In this document: one piece after another, positions 31,089-41,430 of the stretch
Layout: each line of letters opens with the position of its first letter
Position numbering within the stretch: the first letter of the stretch is position 1
DNA from: Rhynchopus sp. YZ270_cl-10
Taxonomy: Eukaryota > Euglenozoa > Diplonemea > Diplonemida > Diplonemidae
NCBI GenBank assembly: GCA_964035575.1
Contig: OZ037895.1
Coordinates: 496,001 to 560,000 of the forward strand
Length of the DNA: 64,000 nt
Direction of reading: 5' to 3'
Translations under genes and position numbers: made by a program
Notes under the pieces: model-generated
What the model was told of the DNA's origin: nothing
The model's input: the letters and a program-made list of their open reading frames with translations, nothing else
The model's database searches: none

Positions 31089-32910
31089 GGTAGGGGGTGT
31101 GCCCCCTCCTGAGGTGATGGGGTTGAAGGAGGTAGGGAAGGACGAAAAAAAAATGGTGGAAGAATTAAAGTAGGATGGTGGGTATGGTGGGTATCTCAGA
31201 GGAGGAAGAAGAGGAAAAGGGGGAAAGTGTATCTTTTGTTTTTGTGCCTCCCTTTTTTTTTTTCTCAGGGGGAAGTAGGAGTGGTGCTTGTGATGTTCAC
31301 AAAAAGAGAGAAGTTTAAAGTGCAAACGTCTGGAAAAAAAAGAAGAAGAAGAGGAATGAGACAAAAAACAAGGAGATAGGTACCACCGATCACCTTTGGC
31401 CACCTAAATAAAACTCATGTGATATCACTTTTCTCGGCACTTTGTATAAGCTCTAATTATTAATTGAAATTCATTTTTTTTTTTTTTTTCGCAACACAAT
31501 GATGGGTGACTAAACCTTATCCTCTGGCCAACAAGGGGTTTCCAAGGTATAACAATTTCTTAGTTTGGGAAAGAGAGAAAACAGAAAAAAAAATAATAAT
31601 GTATGGAAAGGGGGTATAGGGCTGAGATCAGTGGTGCCAAAAACCACAAACCACAAACCACAAACCACATGGGGAAATGATTCCGCTCTGAGGGAGTACC
31701 CACAACTGTTTTCACAAAAAAAGCACACACGACTGGATGATACTCGCCTAGGAGTAACCCATATCTGCTTGCAAACGCACACAAGACCATAATGCACAAT
31801 ACTTCACGCGAGGAATCACCCATAACTGATTTCAAAGAGCACCCCCCATTCCACTGCATTTTTTATTTGTTGTTTTCTCCTTTGTCTCGAAAGAAATTAT
31901 TTTAAAAATAAAGTTTTTTTTTGCTTTTTTTTGTTGCAGTCCCAGGGCGTTCGCTATCGCCATCGTTTTTTCCTGATCGTGGCGAAATACCAAAAACCCC
32001 GAAATTTTCGTTTTTTTACTGGTGCTTAAAATAGGTCAAAAAAATTTTTCCCGCCGGAGAGAAGTTAGTTCGTGGGGTGAATGGTCAAAAAAAATTTGCG
32101 ATTTGCGCGTGATCCCTTCCCCAGCACAAGTGATATTACAGCTGAACTTTCCTGATACTAAAACCAGCAAAACGATGGAGAATTTCATCAATCCCCCCTC
32201 ACTGAGGGTCTCTTTGTGTTGTTTAATCAAACAGATGTACAAGAGAGAGGCATCCGTCATATGAGACTTCATCCTTATTTTGATTATTTTCAACTCTCTG
32301 CCATTGAAGGTAGAGTTGACACGAGCAGTGACACCTTCTATAACAGGGGGTACGGTGCACCTTCAGCAGACTGCAGGATTGAGGAGCGAGCGGGAGTGCT
32401 GGGGAAACTTCCTCTCACGGCAGGCGGGTTTGCGGATGATTTTGAGTACAGTGGACACCCCTCTGCGACCCCCCCTCCGGGGGGGTCTACAGGGTGGTGG
32501 GGAGAAATCTCTCTCTCTCTTTTTTTTTTTTTTTTTTCCCCTTTTTTTATTTATTTATTTATTTATACAGGGTTTCGCCCCGGTGGGGCGAAGCCCTGGG
32601 GCGAAATAAAATGTCATTTTTTCAGGAAAAGATTTTTTTAACGAAAAAAAATATTTTTCGCCCCGGGGCGAACGCCCTGTGCAGTCCCACCTTTTCGTGA
32701 TCATCCACAGCTTTAATAATGGATCATGAAAAAAAAAACTAAAAAAAAGAAAATGTGAGCCTCGCAGACGCCCCTTTGTGGCACATTTGTGCAAATTGAA
32801 AATAGAAATATAATTTTGCAATACCAAACCCTCTCATAAGAGTGTATCGCTATAGAAAAGTTGACCAAAGCAACCCTAGTCATCGCAGTTCTTCGTCACT
32901 TATGACAGTG

Positions 32911-32980
32911 AAGTTGATAGTGCAAACGCCTCTGGGACGCAGGCACCTGACACTCCGCGGGTTATCGAACCCCGGAATGC
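32911..32980 (-). repeat. family S element, full two-hairpin form
   Basis: In minus-strand RNA, hairpin 1 pairs CAUUCC with GGAGUG around GGG, UUCGAUAA, CCC (one U-G pair, A-C on the other strand). Hairpin 2 pairs GUGC with GCAC, GCG with CGU and CC with GG around CAGA. The UUCGAUA loop resembles a tRNA T-loop, but no A-box half or acceptor stem is present. Confidence 0.75.
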
Positions 32981-33394
32981 TGCATAAAAAAAAAACGACA
33001 GCTGGGGGGGGAGTACACATGATTAATAATTCAGTACAGTACCAGTGAAGTACCTGCTGACACTACCCGATACCTCCCACCCACCTCTAAAAAGGAAAGC
33101 TTATTTTAAAAAAGAAATCGATCTAATAAGAGCCATGCTTCGCAAGACGGCTACGGAGGCACACATACACCGTTCTACCAATCGGGTTTAACTTAGTGTT
33201 ACACCAGATGGGCCAGCAAAAACAAAAAGCGCCTTCTGGCACTCTGCCGGCCAACCAAACGTTTTCCCAGCACCCTCCCCCAACCCTAAAAACCTTTTGA
33301 GAAATCCCACATAAAAAAAATCCCCCCCCTTGTGTAAAGATTGAATATGCCGTTCCTGCATACACATCTTTGCTATCGTTAAAAAAGAAGAAAA

Positions 33395-33431
33395 TTTTAT
33401 AAGATGACCATGAGCCTCTCGTGCGTCACCT
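33395..33431 (-). repeat. family A hairpin
   Basis: TTTTATAAGATGACCATGAG, then CCTCTCGTGCGTCACCT; outer stem and loop kept, inner stem weak. Confidence 0.65.
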
Positions 33432-33786
33432 ACAAAAAAAAGGAAACGACTTGTGAGACCTATCTACACATGAACACGATGAGCAATGTTCCGCACAGGA
33501 GGTGTTCTAAGTAACTTCTGAGACAGTAACACAACATCGGTGGGGTAAAAAACCTTCCGAATTTTGAAAATCGCAAAACCCACCTTAAGTTTTACCCCTG
33601 CGGTGTTGGTTGTGTTTACTGTAATTGATTTTCAAAAAAAAAATGTGGCTGGTCAAGGCACTGGTTAAATTGGGAAAAATAAAGCTTTGAAAAGGCATCA
33701 GAGGACGCGTAGGAAGACCGAACCGGACACAGGACAGAAACCAAAAGAATTTGATTTGAACGGATGAAGCACCTGACATGGACACG

Positions 33787-33822
<36 letters not shown>

Positions 33823-33926
33823 ACATCTAGTGCAGTCGCTCTGCTCCCAAGCAGTACACTGCCACCCAACCTGGGCCCTCCTTGCATGGCGCGCTTCGCA
33901 AGGAACGTGGCAAGAGGGTCAGAACA

Positions 33927-36160
33927 CTATTCGGTGCTGGTCGTCGACATGATGTACTCTGACAAGTCTTTCCCGTCGTAGGGACCACACATTGCAACCT
34001 GTTTGAGTGGGCGATGGGGCAATGAGGGGTTTCGTGGGTGAGAGACATACATTGCCACCCTGGAACGCAACCACGTAGTTGCAGGCCTTTAGCAACTCCT
34101 CGTCGTGTGTCACTGCGATGATGGTGCGTCTTTTGTCCTGATGAGGGTGTTGGGGTGTTGGGTGATGGGAGGTGATGGTTGACCGTAACGGTGATAGTGA
34201 TGACATTGATAGCACTGCTGAAGAGGGAAGGAAAACCCAATTGGGGCAAAGTGGAAGTGTGCGGTATTATCAAATTGTTCGGTGGTTTGAAAAACGTGCT
34301 ATTATATCAGACATTGTGTGCTAATAGAAGAGAAATCTAACAAAATAAAGACAAAAAATAATACCTCGTTATCGGACGTGCCCTGCTGCTTTGACATGAT
34401 ACCCTTCAGAGTACTTTGCAGCGCTCTCTGTGTGTGTTTTTGTTGTTTTGTATTTTCGTCCCATTTTTTTTTCATAAAACACATACCCTATTGACTGGGT
34501 CAAGCCCTGAGGTGGCTTCGTCGAGAACCAAGATGCGGGACTGTCCACACAGCTCCTTTGCCAACGCGCGCGCAATGGCCACCCGCTGCCGCTGCCCACC
34601 ACTGAGCTGGCTCCCCTTGTCCCCAACGTACGTCTCATACCCCTTTTCAAGCGACCCAATAAACTCATCCACCTTTGCACGCTTCGCAGCTTCGTGGATC
34701 AACTCATCTTGGGTTCTCCCTTCACATACACCCACTCCAAAGAGGATGTTCTCACGAATGGTTCCTGCAAAGAGAAGCGGGTCCTGCGGCACATACGTGA
34801 TAAACTCACGCAGACGGGTGTCATCAATACTCTTCACATCCACACCCTCCAGGGTCACCGCACCTTCATTTGCTGTGTACAGCTTGAGAACAAGGTTTAC
34901 TAGGGTAGTCTTCCCTGCTCCAGAGTGCCCTACCACTGCACAGACAGAACCGGAGGGGATAGTGAAGGATACGTTGTTCCAAACGCGGACGGAGGGGCGA
35001 GAAGGGTAGGCGAATGTGACGTTCTTGAAGACAAGCTCGCCCCCCACTGAATCTGCTGGGAGCATATGGGTTTCGTTGATCTGCGTTGTCTCCGTTGCGT
35101 TCTTCGCCGCTTCCTCGTACAAAGCAAACAGACGTCTGCTCATTCCGATACACCGCGACACATCTGCAATAGAGTTACCACACCCCGCAATCCCCACCCC
35201 ACCATAGATGGTGTACATCATCAGCGATGTAAGCTGACCAATCGACATTTTCCCGCTGGAAACTTCGAGACCACCAATCCCAAGCATTGAAAGAATTACA
35301 AGATATCCAGACGTCTGCAAAAACGCAGTATACGATGCGGACGCAGAAATCCCCCGCTTCTTCAGCGCATACCCCTCGATAAGGGATCTGCTGTACTGTG
35401 CTGCCGCGGTGTCCTCCTCGGAGAAGGCCTTCACGACTTTGACGTTGGAGAGGAAGGCTTCTGCTGTGGTTGCGTTTTCTGCGAGCTTGTCTGAGGCCAC
35501 CTTCTCAATTTTTTTTGCAAAGCGTCCATAGCACGCAGAAGAAATCGCTGCAGGAGGTAACAACAGCACCATGCATAGAGCCAGCTTCGGAGACACCTCG
35601 CAGAGAAGCGTCAATGAACCTACCGTTTGCACAACAGATTTGCAGACATGAAGAAAGGTATCGGTCACCATATTCCCAACCCGATCCGAATCATGTTGCA
35701 AGCGGTGAACCAGCTCAGAAGCGGTGTTCTGTTCTTGGTCGTGAAACTCCATGTTTTTCTTCATGAGCTCTCCAAACAACTTTGTACGGACACCAAGCAC
35801 AACCCTCTCAGAGGCTGTCCCAGCAAGGTAAAGGCGGACAAAGTTTGCCAACCCACCCAGGCAGAACATCCCCACCAGCTTTGCGCAGTGCTGCCGCACG
35901 GCATCGGGGTTGTTCCTCTGTGATATGTCAACAAGCACGCCGAGTTGTCGAGGAACTGACAGTGTCACCTTGTTGTACAACCCCAAGCACCCCGCGCTCG
36001 CAATCAACGAAGGAAGCTCCGGGCGAGCCAATGAAAACAATCGCCACAACGTAGATGAAAGCGGAGACAGCGGAGGGGACGGGGCAGGGGAAGGGGTGGG
36101 GGTGGGGACGTCGGACTCCTCCTTCTCCTCCTCCTCTTTGCTGTGTTCGTTGTGCGCCAT
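33927..36160 (-). CDS. ABCB-type half transporter, four exons
   Basis: Exons 36160-34487, 34427-34365, 34137-34051 and 33998-33927 join in frame (all phase 0) to 631 aa; each intron has a GTAT donor and AG acceptor. An N-terminal Glu/Pro stretch precedes a six-helix type I ABC exporter domain, then the nucleotide-binding domain: Walker A GHSGAGKTT near 410, Q-loop YVPQDPLLF, signature QLSGGQRQRVAIARAL near 519, Walker B ILVLDEATSGLD, and the H-loop in exon 3 (AVTHDEEL). The D-loop/H-loop region is thus split over three short exons. It resembles ABCB8/ABCB10/TAP half transporters that work as dimers and drive ATP-dependent export. No clear mitochondrial presequence is visible because the N-terminus is acidic. 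All ATPase motifs are intact. Confidence 0.92.
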
Positions 36161-36240
36161 TTTATGCCTTTTTCTTTATTCCTATGTGATGAACTATAGA
36201 TGTGGTAGGAGAGGGGCGGAACATTTTTGGAAAGTGGAGA

Positions 36241-36300
36241 TTTGCACAACTATAGCAACACAACCGAGGCAACTGCACTACTCCAACAATTTATCAAAAA
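36241..36300 (+). repeat. family B-like element, inverted orientation
   Basis: Reverse complement of the 47.4-kb copy (ACAACCGAGGCAACTGCAC, then TACTCCAACAATTTATC), ending in an A-run. Confidence 0.65.
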
Positions 36301-36318
36301 AAGCAAATAAGAATATGC

Positions 36319-36398
36319 TCAAAGTGCAACCGCCTTACCGTTTTCATCAGTGTACGCAGGTACTAATTATCCGCGGGTTATCGAACCCCAGAGAGCAC
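36319..36398 (-). repeat. family S element
   Basis: AAAGTGCAACCGCC, TACGCAGGTAC and CGCGGGTTATCGAACCCC; both halves of the family are recognisable. Confidence 0.7.
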
Positions 36399-36423
36399 TT
36401 CATTGACATGCGTACGATTAAGA

Positions 36424-36630
36424 GGGGGGGGTAAGACGAAAACTAGATGATATCATCCGCCAACTGATCTTGATAACAAAAATATAACAGTGTTTTTCGT
36501 TGAACGCAGCCAAATAGGGGGTAAAAATCTTGGCACAAGGTGAAACGATTCAAGGGGACATACTGTTATACAAGATCTGAACATTGGCTTTCTTTTTGTC
36601 TAGTTTATTACTACACTACGTGTTAGGGGG
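36424..36630 (+). mobile_element. family C MITE, copy 2 (fullest plus-strand copy)
   Basis: Starts with a G-run and AAAACTAGATGATATCATCC and ends TACACTACGTGTTAGGGGG; the core matches copies 1, 3 and 4. Internal inverted CCAAC..GATCTTG..ATAACA blocks mark the ends. It has no coding capacity. Confidence 0.8.
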
Positions 36631-36919
36631 AAAAATATATGGATATTTTAGCTTTTGTTTTTGTTGCTATTCCTCCCCTTTTTTTTATTTTCAAACCTTT
36701 TTTTTCTCTCTCCCTAATCCACTCTGACAATGCAACGTACATCGCAAGCTTCTTTTGCGTGACATTGTATTATACCAACCTTTCCCCCCACAGAAACAGA
36801 CCAGAGTAGCAACACACAAAAAGGGAGAGCTGTTGCCACCTCTTCTTTTGGAGGGGAGGGGAAGGGGATTGGGGTTTTAACAAGAACGCAGTATTTTTTT
36901 TTTTTTTTTTGCTTTTTTT

Positions 36920-36970
36920 TTTTGAAAACTTGGTTGTATTAGTGCAGCCACCCTAGAATGTGCTCCACTA
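36920..36970 (-). repeat. family B element
   Basis: T-run, GAAAACTTGGTTGTATTAG, then the CCACCCTAGAATGTGCTCCAC half; two differences from the 19.8-kb copy. Confidence 0.8.
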
Positions 36971-37277
36971 TATATTTTGTGAAAGTTGTTGTGGGTTTGG
37001 GAGAAAAAGAGGGTAGGGGGGGGTATTAGAAATGGGAAAGGTATCCTCTTTTCGAAATACTGAGTTGCTTCTTTGTGGTTGCCAATTTTTTGTGACACAC
37101 TCTCTGCTAAGTGCATTCTTCGAACACCAACAAGGAGTAATATAGATGGATGTGTCTCTCGTGCACACACACACACACATTGGGGCCATATTCTGAGCAA
37201 GAATTACCCCTATTAGTTATCAAACACACACACACCTCCACAGTTGGTAGTATTTCTAATCAAGAGAGAAAAAAAGT

Positions 37278-37350
37278 GAAGTTGATAGTGCAAAACGCCT
37301 CTGGGACGCAGGCACTGACACTCCGCGGGTTATCGAACCCCGGAGTGATG
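37278..37350 (-). repeat. family S element, full form
   Basis: Almost identical to the 32.9-kb copy. Here hairpin 1 is fully Watson-Crick (CACTCC/GGAGTG), which supports pairing at the position that is U-G in the other copy. Confidence 0.75.
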
Positions 37351-38602
37351 CGCATGGGAGTGGTAAAAAAAATGTGCCCGCCCGCTTCCTCATTGGTCAG
37401 ATAAACGGGGATTGTTGGAGAAAGAAATGGGAGGGGGGGGGGCGGGGCGAGGTGGGAGAGGAACGCCCTGACAATGTAGAGCTTTTACCCTTATGCTCTA
37501 CGTGAGATTTCTGTTCTCACTGAGCTTGCCTTAGGACACCTGCGTTAATGTGTAACAGAGTGTGCCGCCCCAGCCAAAAGAGAGAGCGGCATCTGGTATT
37601 GCTGTTGTCTCTTCCTCCTCCTCCTCCTCTTCCTCTTCCTCCTCCCTCAGGCTGTTCGTGCCTGTACATCTTTTTTTTTTTGAACGCCACAAAGAAAAGG
37701 GGGAAAAAAAAAATGAAAAAAATGAAAAGATGGATACACCTCACGCGCATCTACATCTTTAAGAAAACATGTTGCTAGATATGCACTCTGTAACCCCCAA
37801 GTTGCCTTTTTTTGTCTTTATTTATTTTGGAAATAGCACACATTACGAACGAAAAAAAAATTTTTTGCCATATTTTCGATTCAAGAAAAAGGTGACAAGA
37901 AAAGAAAAGAAAAGAAAAAAGCAAACCATGGGGTTTTTTGGGGTGTTCACATCAGGCAAGAGAGATAGTACACACACAGACCCAAATTGTTGCTTTCTTT
38001 TTTTTTTTTTTGTAACATTTAAAATAAACCAGTTGAAGGATTAAATTGTGCCTCGAAACACTGTGTTATGTATTTCCTCCCAATATTGAATGTGCCTATT
38101 CTACAGGCACATTAAAAAAAAGCGCACACACAAACAGATGCAGGAACAATGCACCCTTTCCGCTATTAACAGTAAGGTGTGGGAAGAAAAAAAAAAAAAA
38201 ACGGTGGCGGGAGAAGGGAAATGTGGTCTAAAACCACAGAAAACCAAGATTGGTTTGTGTGGGGCAAACAACTGCACCCATCATCCTTTCTCTCATATTT
38301 TCCCCGACACAAAAAAAAAAGTATTTCAACCTATGCATTTCAATAAATGATAGCATAGGAAGAGGAATCAAAAAATGGTCCCAACTTTTTTCAAAAAAAA
38401 ATCCAAAAAAAATAAATAAAATACTGCAGTATGGAACAGAGGGAGTGCTTGCCCTTAACCCCCCCTCCCAGACCCCCCCCACCACCCCAACCCACCACTA
38501 AGAATAGAGCCAAATACTAAGTACCTGCCCTACACGATCTGCCCAGCAGTATCCCCCCTCCCCACCCCAAGAACCGTCTCAGACTGTACCAACGTATTCA
38601 CA

Positions 38603-39282
38603 CACCATGGACTCGTAATGACATTACGTGACGAGGGACGAGGGAAATTACGTGGGAAATTACGCGCGCAATGACGTCGTCACGACGCGGGCACCCCCTC
38701 GTAATGACGACGTCATGACGTGGGGTTTCCCTCGTCACGACGACGGCATCACGACGTCATGACGAGGGGTGCCCTCGTAATTACGAGCGCACCCCTCGTA
38801 ATTACGAGGGGTGCTCCCGTGGTCATTGTCTGGCTATTGTCTCCCAGGGAAAGGGACTCTCGAATTTTTTTTTTTGGCCCCTATATAGGGCTAATTTCGA
38901 CGATTTGAGGCCATTAAAAGCAAAATTTGGCACTTTTAAGCATCTGTGGGGGTCTAATGACCGTATTTTGGCTGAAATTTGACTTGACAATTTTTTTCAC
39001 CATTTGGTCAATCTGAGGTTTTCTTTGGATTTTTTGGGCCACTTTATGACCTACCACGCCCGATTTTTGAAAAAAAAAATTTTTTTTTTATTGGTCAAAA
39101 ATCGCCTTGTCGTGGGTGCCCACGTCATGACGACGTCGTGACGTGGTAATTACGAGGGGGTGCCCTCGTAATTACCTCGTCATGACGAGGGCACCCCCTC
39201 GTAATTACGAGGGGGTGCCCTCGTCAAGGCACTCGTAATTACCTCGTCATGACGCGCGTAATGTCATTACGAGTCCATGGTG
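38603..39282. mobile_element. element G: 680-bp palindrome-rich inverted-repeat element
   Basis: Perfect 26-bp terminal inverted repeats, 38603-38628 (CACCATGGACTCGTAATGAC on) and 39257-39282. Inside each end are clustered palindromes CGTAATTACG, CTCGTCATGACGAG and GACGTC separated by GGGGTGCCC. The central 260 bp are unrelated AT-rich sequence. No frame; target duplication unclear. Confidence 0.8.
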
Positions 39283-39751
39283 CAACACAAAAGGAAACGT
39301 CGGTTTCTATTTTGTTTTGTTCTTCATTTTTTGTTCCGTTGATCGATAAGAACTGTTTTTCCCTCCCCCCTCCCCACTCCACCCCCATCGCCAGAAGTAT
39401 TTTTTTTATTTTTGTTTGGTTTCCTTTGCCGGTGTCTTCGGGCTGACACACAACACCCCCCCCTTTTCCCCGCCCACCCTATTGTTTGAGGCTGAGTTGG
39501 CATCCACACTGGACACCGTCTATTCACCAGCTAGCATATCTAATGCCTTTTCGAGATTACCCTTGCACTTCGTCAAGACATCAAGGTGCTGTGTGGTGGG
39601 GGATATATATGGGGTTTATAGGTTGAGGTGGGGTGATATGCATCACTCCTCTTAAGACCAGGCGCAAGCTTAAGAGCGTCTCTAATGGGTCTCGTGGTAT
39701 ATTTTTTTTGTCTTACGGCCGATCGAATTGATGTGTTTAATTTAGTTAACA

Positions 39752-40567
39752 TCAGTTGGGAGAGAACCATTTTTCGAGCACCTCCTCGGGGGGGAAGATT
39801 CCATAAAAAAACTTAAAATTTTGGAGGTTGCACAAAAAAGCCAATACCTTATCCTCATTCGGGATCCCCATCTCACGCAGCTGCTGGAGTTCTGCGGAGT
39901 ACTGACCGCCACCGCCACCCCCGCCCTGGTCCTCACTCTCCTCCATCTCGTCGTCACTGTCTTCATCATAGTCTTCGTCATCGTCGTCGTACATAGGTGC
40001 TGTGTCTACCTCTTTGAGGGCAGGGGATGGCCGCTTGTCTTCCTCGAGAGGCGGCTCAAAGTCGCTTGGGAGCTGTGCGTTCGCCTTCTCAACAAGCTTG
40101 CGGACACGTTTTGTGTATGCATCACGGTTTTTCCTCCATTCTACAAGCGCGTCAACGTTCGCTGGGGCACCGCTTTCGGTCGGGTCGGGGTCGGCAATCA
40201 TCGAGATAACACTCAACAAGACCTTCTCCAACGACTGCACCGGTGTCCACCTCATCTGCGCCGTCTCGCTAGAGTTCATCTCATCTGTCCCCGGGGGATG
40301 CAAAATGCTGATGCACACGGTCCCATTCGAATACACATTGGGATGCCAGAACTCACTCACAAACTTCATCTCCGGCGGCTTCATCGGAAATTCATCCGTA
40401 AAATTGAGCTGCGCACGGAAGATCCCTGTCTCATACGCAGTATCCTTCGGCCCAAGTAACCATACATCCCATTTAAACAGATTCCCTTCACAAGGTTCAA
40501 CTTTGAACCCGGCAATGGGATGTCTCATTAAATCATTCAACTGCTTAGACAAATGCGCTTTTGCCAT
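39752..40567 (-). CDS. ubiquitin-conjugating enzyme E2 with C-terminal UBA-like domain
   Basis: A 271-aa intronless protein. The UBC fold fills residues 1-165: HPN at 75-77 and the catalytic Cys85 in NGTVCISILHPP. The following loop (about 91-107, GTDEMNSSETAQMRW) is the insertion typical of the UBE2G/UBE2R/Ubc7 class, which builds Lys48-linked chains in ER-associated or cell-cycle degradation. After it come an Asp/Glu-rich segment (about 192-212), a Gly run and a UBA-like end (LQQLREMGIPNEDKVLAFL, then PEEVLEKWF) with a loop longer than usual. UBA tails on E2s are known (UBE2K), but not usually on this loop-containing class, so the combination is uncommon. The minus strand has an AG at 40688-40687 after a C/T tract, 120 nt before the ATG, and an A25 run directly before it. 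Confidence 0.9.
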   Translation of the reverse strand: MAKAHLSKQLNDLMRHPIAGFKVEPCEGNLFKWDVWLLGPKDTAYETGIFRAQLNFTDEFPMKPPEMKFVSEFWHPNVYSNGTVCISILHPPGTDEMNSSETAQMRWTPVQSLEKVLLSVISMIADPDPTESGAPANVDALVEWRKNRDAYTKRVRKLVEKANAQLPSDFEPPLEEDKRPSPALKEVDTAPMYDDDDEDYDEDSDDEMEESEDQGGGGGGGQYSAELQQLREMGIPNEDKVLAFLCNLQNFKFFYGIFPPEEVLEKWFSPN

Positions 40568-40791
40568 TTTTTTTTTTTTTTTTTTTTTGAGAAAGTGGGG
40601 GGAAAGGGGGAAGGGGGAGAGAAAATCAGTGGAGAAAGGAAAGAAGGTTTTGGAGGATAGGGAAGGGAGGGGGAGAGGGGGTTTTGCTGTGGGAAAGGGG
40701 GGGGGGGGTTTGTGTGTGGAAGAAAAAAAGAAAAAAATCTCGTCAGGATTGCAATATTCAACCCCATCTTTGAGGAAAGTGAATTTTTTTT

Positions 40792-40910
40792 CCCTAACAC
40801 GTAGTGTATTAAGAAAGCCAACGTTCAGATCTTGTATAACAGTATTTCCCCTTGATTCCTTTCACCTTGTGCCAAGATTTTTACCCCTATTTGGCTGCGT
40901 TCAACGAAAT
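40792..40910 (-). mobile_element. family C MITE, copy 3 (truncated, inverted)
   Basis: Reads CCCTAACACGTAGTGTATTA to TTGGCTGCGTTCAACGAAA and then loses similarity; the far arm is missing. It lacks a 15-nt CTCTTTGTCTAG segment present in copy 4. Confidence 0.75.
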
Positions 40911-40965
40911 AATTCATTGCACGTTACCACTACCACCCCTTCCTACTTCACTATGAGCGAAAATA

Positions 40966-41430
40966 ATGGCGCTTGATGAGAACCTCGGCGCGCCGCCTTC
41001 ACCACGGGGCGTCAGCAACGCCATGGTCCCGCTGATGGCGGGGCGCTCGCAAGGAACCCCGCTGCAGGGCCACCCCCACCAACCGCCCATGGATGCGGAG
41101 ACGGTGGTGCTGATGGGCCAGGCCGCGCTGGCCACCCACAACGCCCAGGCGGGCGAACACATCGCCCACGTGCAGGGTGACGCGCGCCGAAGCCGGCGCG
41201 GCCTTGCAGGTGACCACTGCACAGGCAAACGCAGCGTTGGACACGATGCGGGCAAGCGCAGAGGTCCACGTGGCGAACGCCTCCCAGGCCGCGGGGGCAC
41301 AGGCAGCACGCACGGAGGTGGCGGCGGTGACGAGGGTAGTGCAGGCCGAGGGGGAGCTGCGCAAGTCCTTGCAGGTGACTACTGCACAAGCCAATCGGCG
41401 ACATTCAAGGAAGAATTGTTGGTAAGGAGG
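40966..41430 (+). pseudogene. GC-rich coding-like fragment, alanine-rich helix, plus strand
   Basis: The only coding-like stretch on the plus strand. Base composition jumps to the level of the genes. The translation is rich in Ala and Gln, with two copies of LQVTTAQAN separated by about 55 residues and helical segments such as RASAEVHVANASQAAGAQ. The frame is not continuous and no family is recognised. An open minus-strand frame also crosses it and cannot be excluded. Abruptly bounded, and close to a family C copy at the left, so it may be a displaced gene fragment. Confidence 0.4.

Larger units (their letters stand above)
31112..33926. other. intergenic DNA with repeats
   Basis: No supported gene. 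Near 31.64 kb there is a short CCACAAA tandem. At 31.69-31.85 kb lie three imperfect units sharing GTAACCCATAaCTG then a CAAA..GCAC end. One S and one A element, a near-mirror GCGAAGCCC/GGGCGAA cluster at 32.57-32.68 kb, and a (CA)n run at 33.79-33.82 kb complete it. Confidence 0.6.
36631..38602. other. intergenic DNA, repeats
   Basis: Family B at 36.92 kb, a CTCTCGTGCAC word with a (CA)n run near 37.15 kb and one family S element. Short CT-rich (37.6 kb), poly-A and poly-C runs fill the rest. No gene recognised. Confidence 0.6.

Noticed and set aside
31089-31403. 105-residue N-terminal extension of the giant protein
   Set aside because: It encodes a Ser/Pro/Phe-rich string from a pyrimidine tract, and a clear signal peptide begins at 31088 after an AG.
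32958-37345. tRNA genes at GGTTCGATAACC words
   Set aside because: No cloverleaf, A box or acceptor stem around them; they belong to family S.
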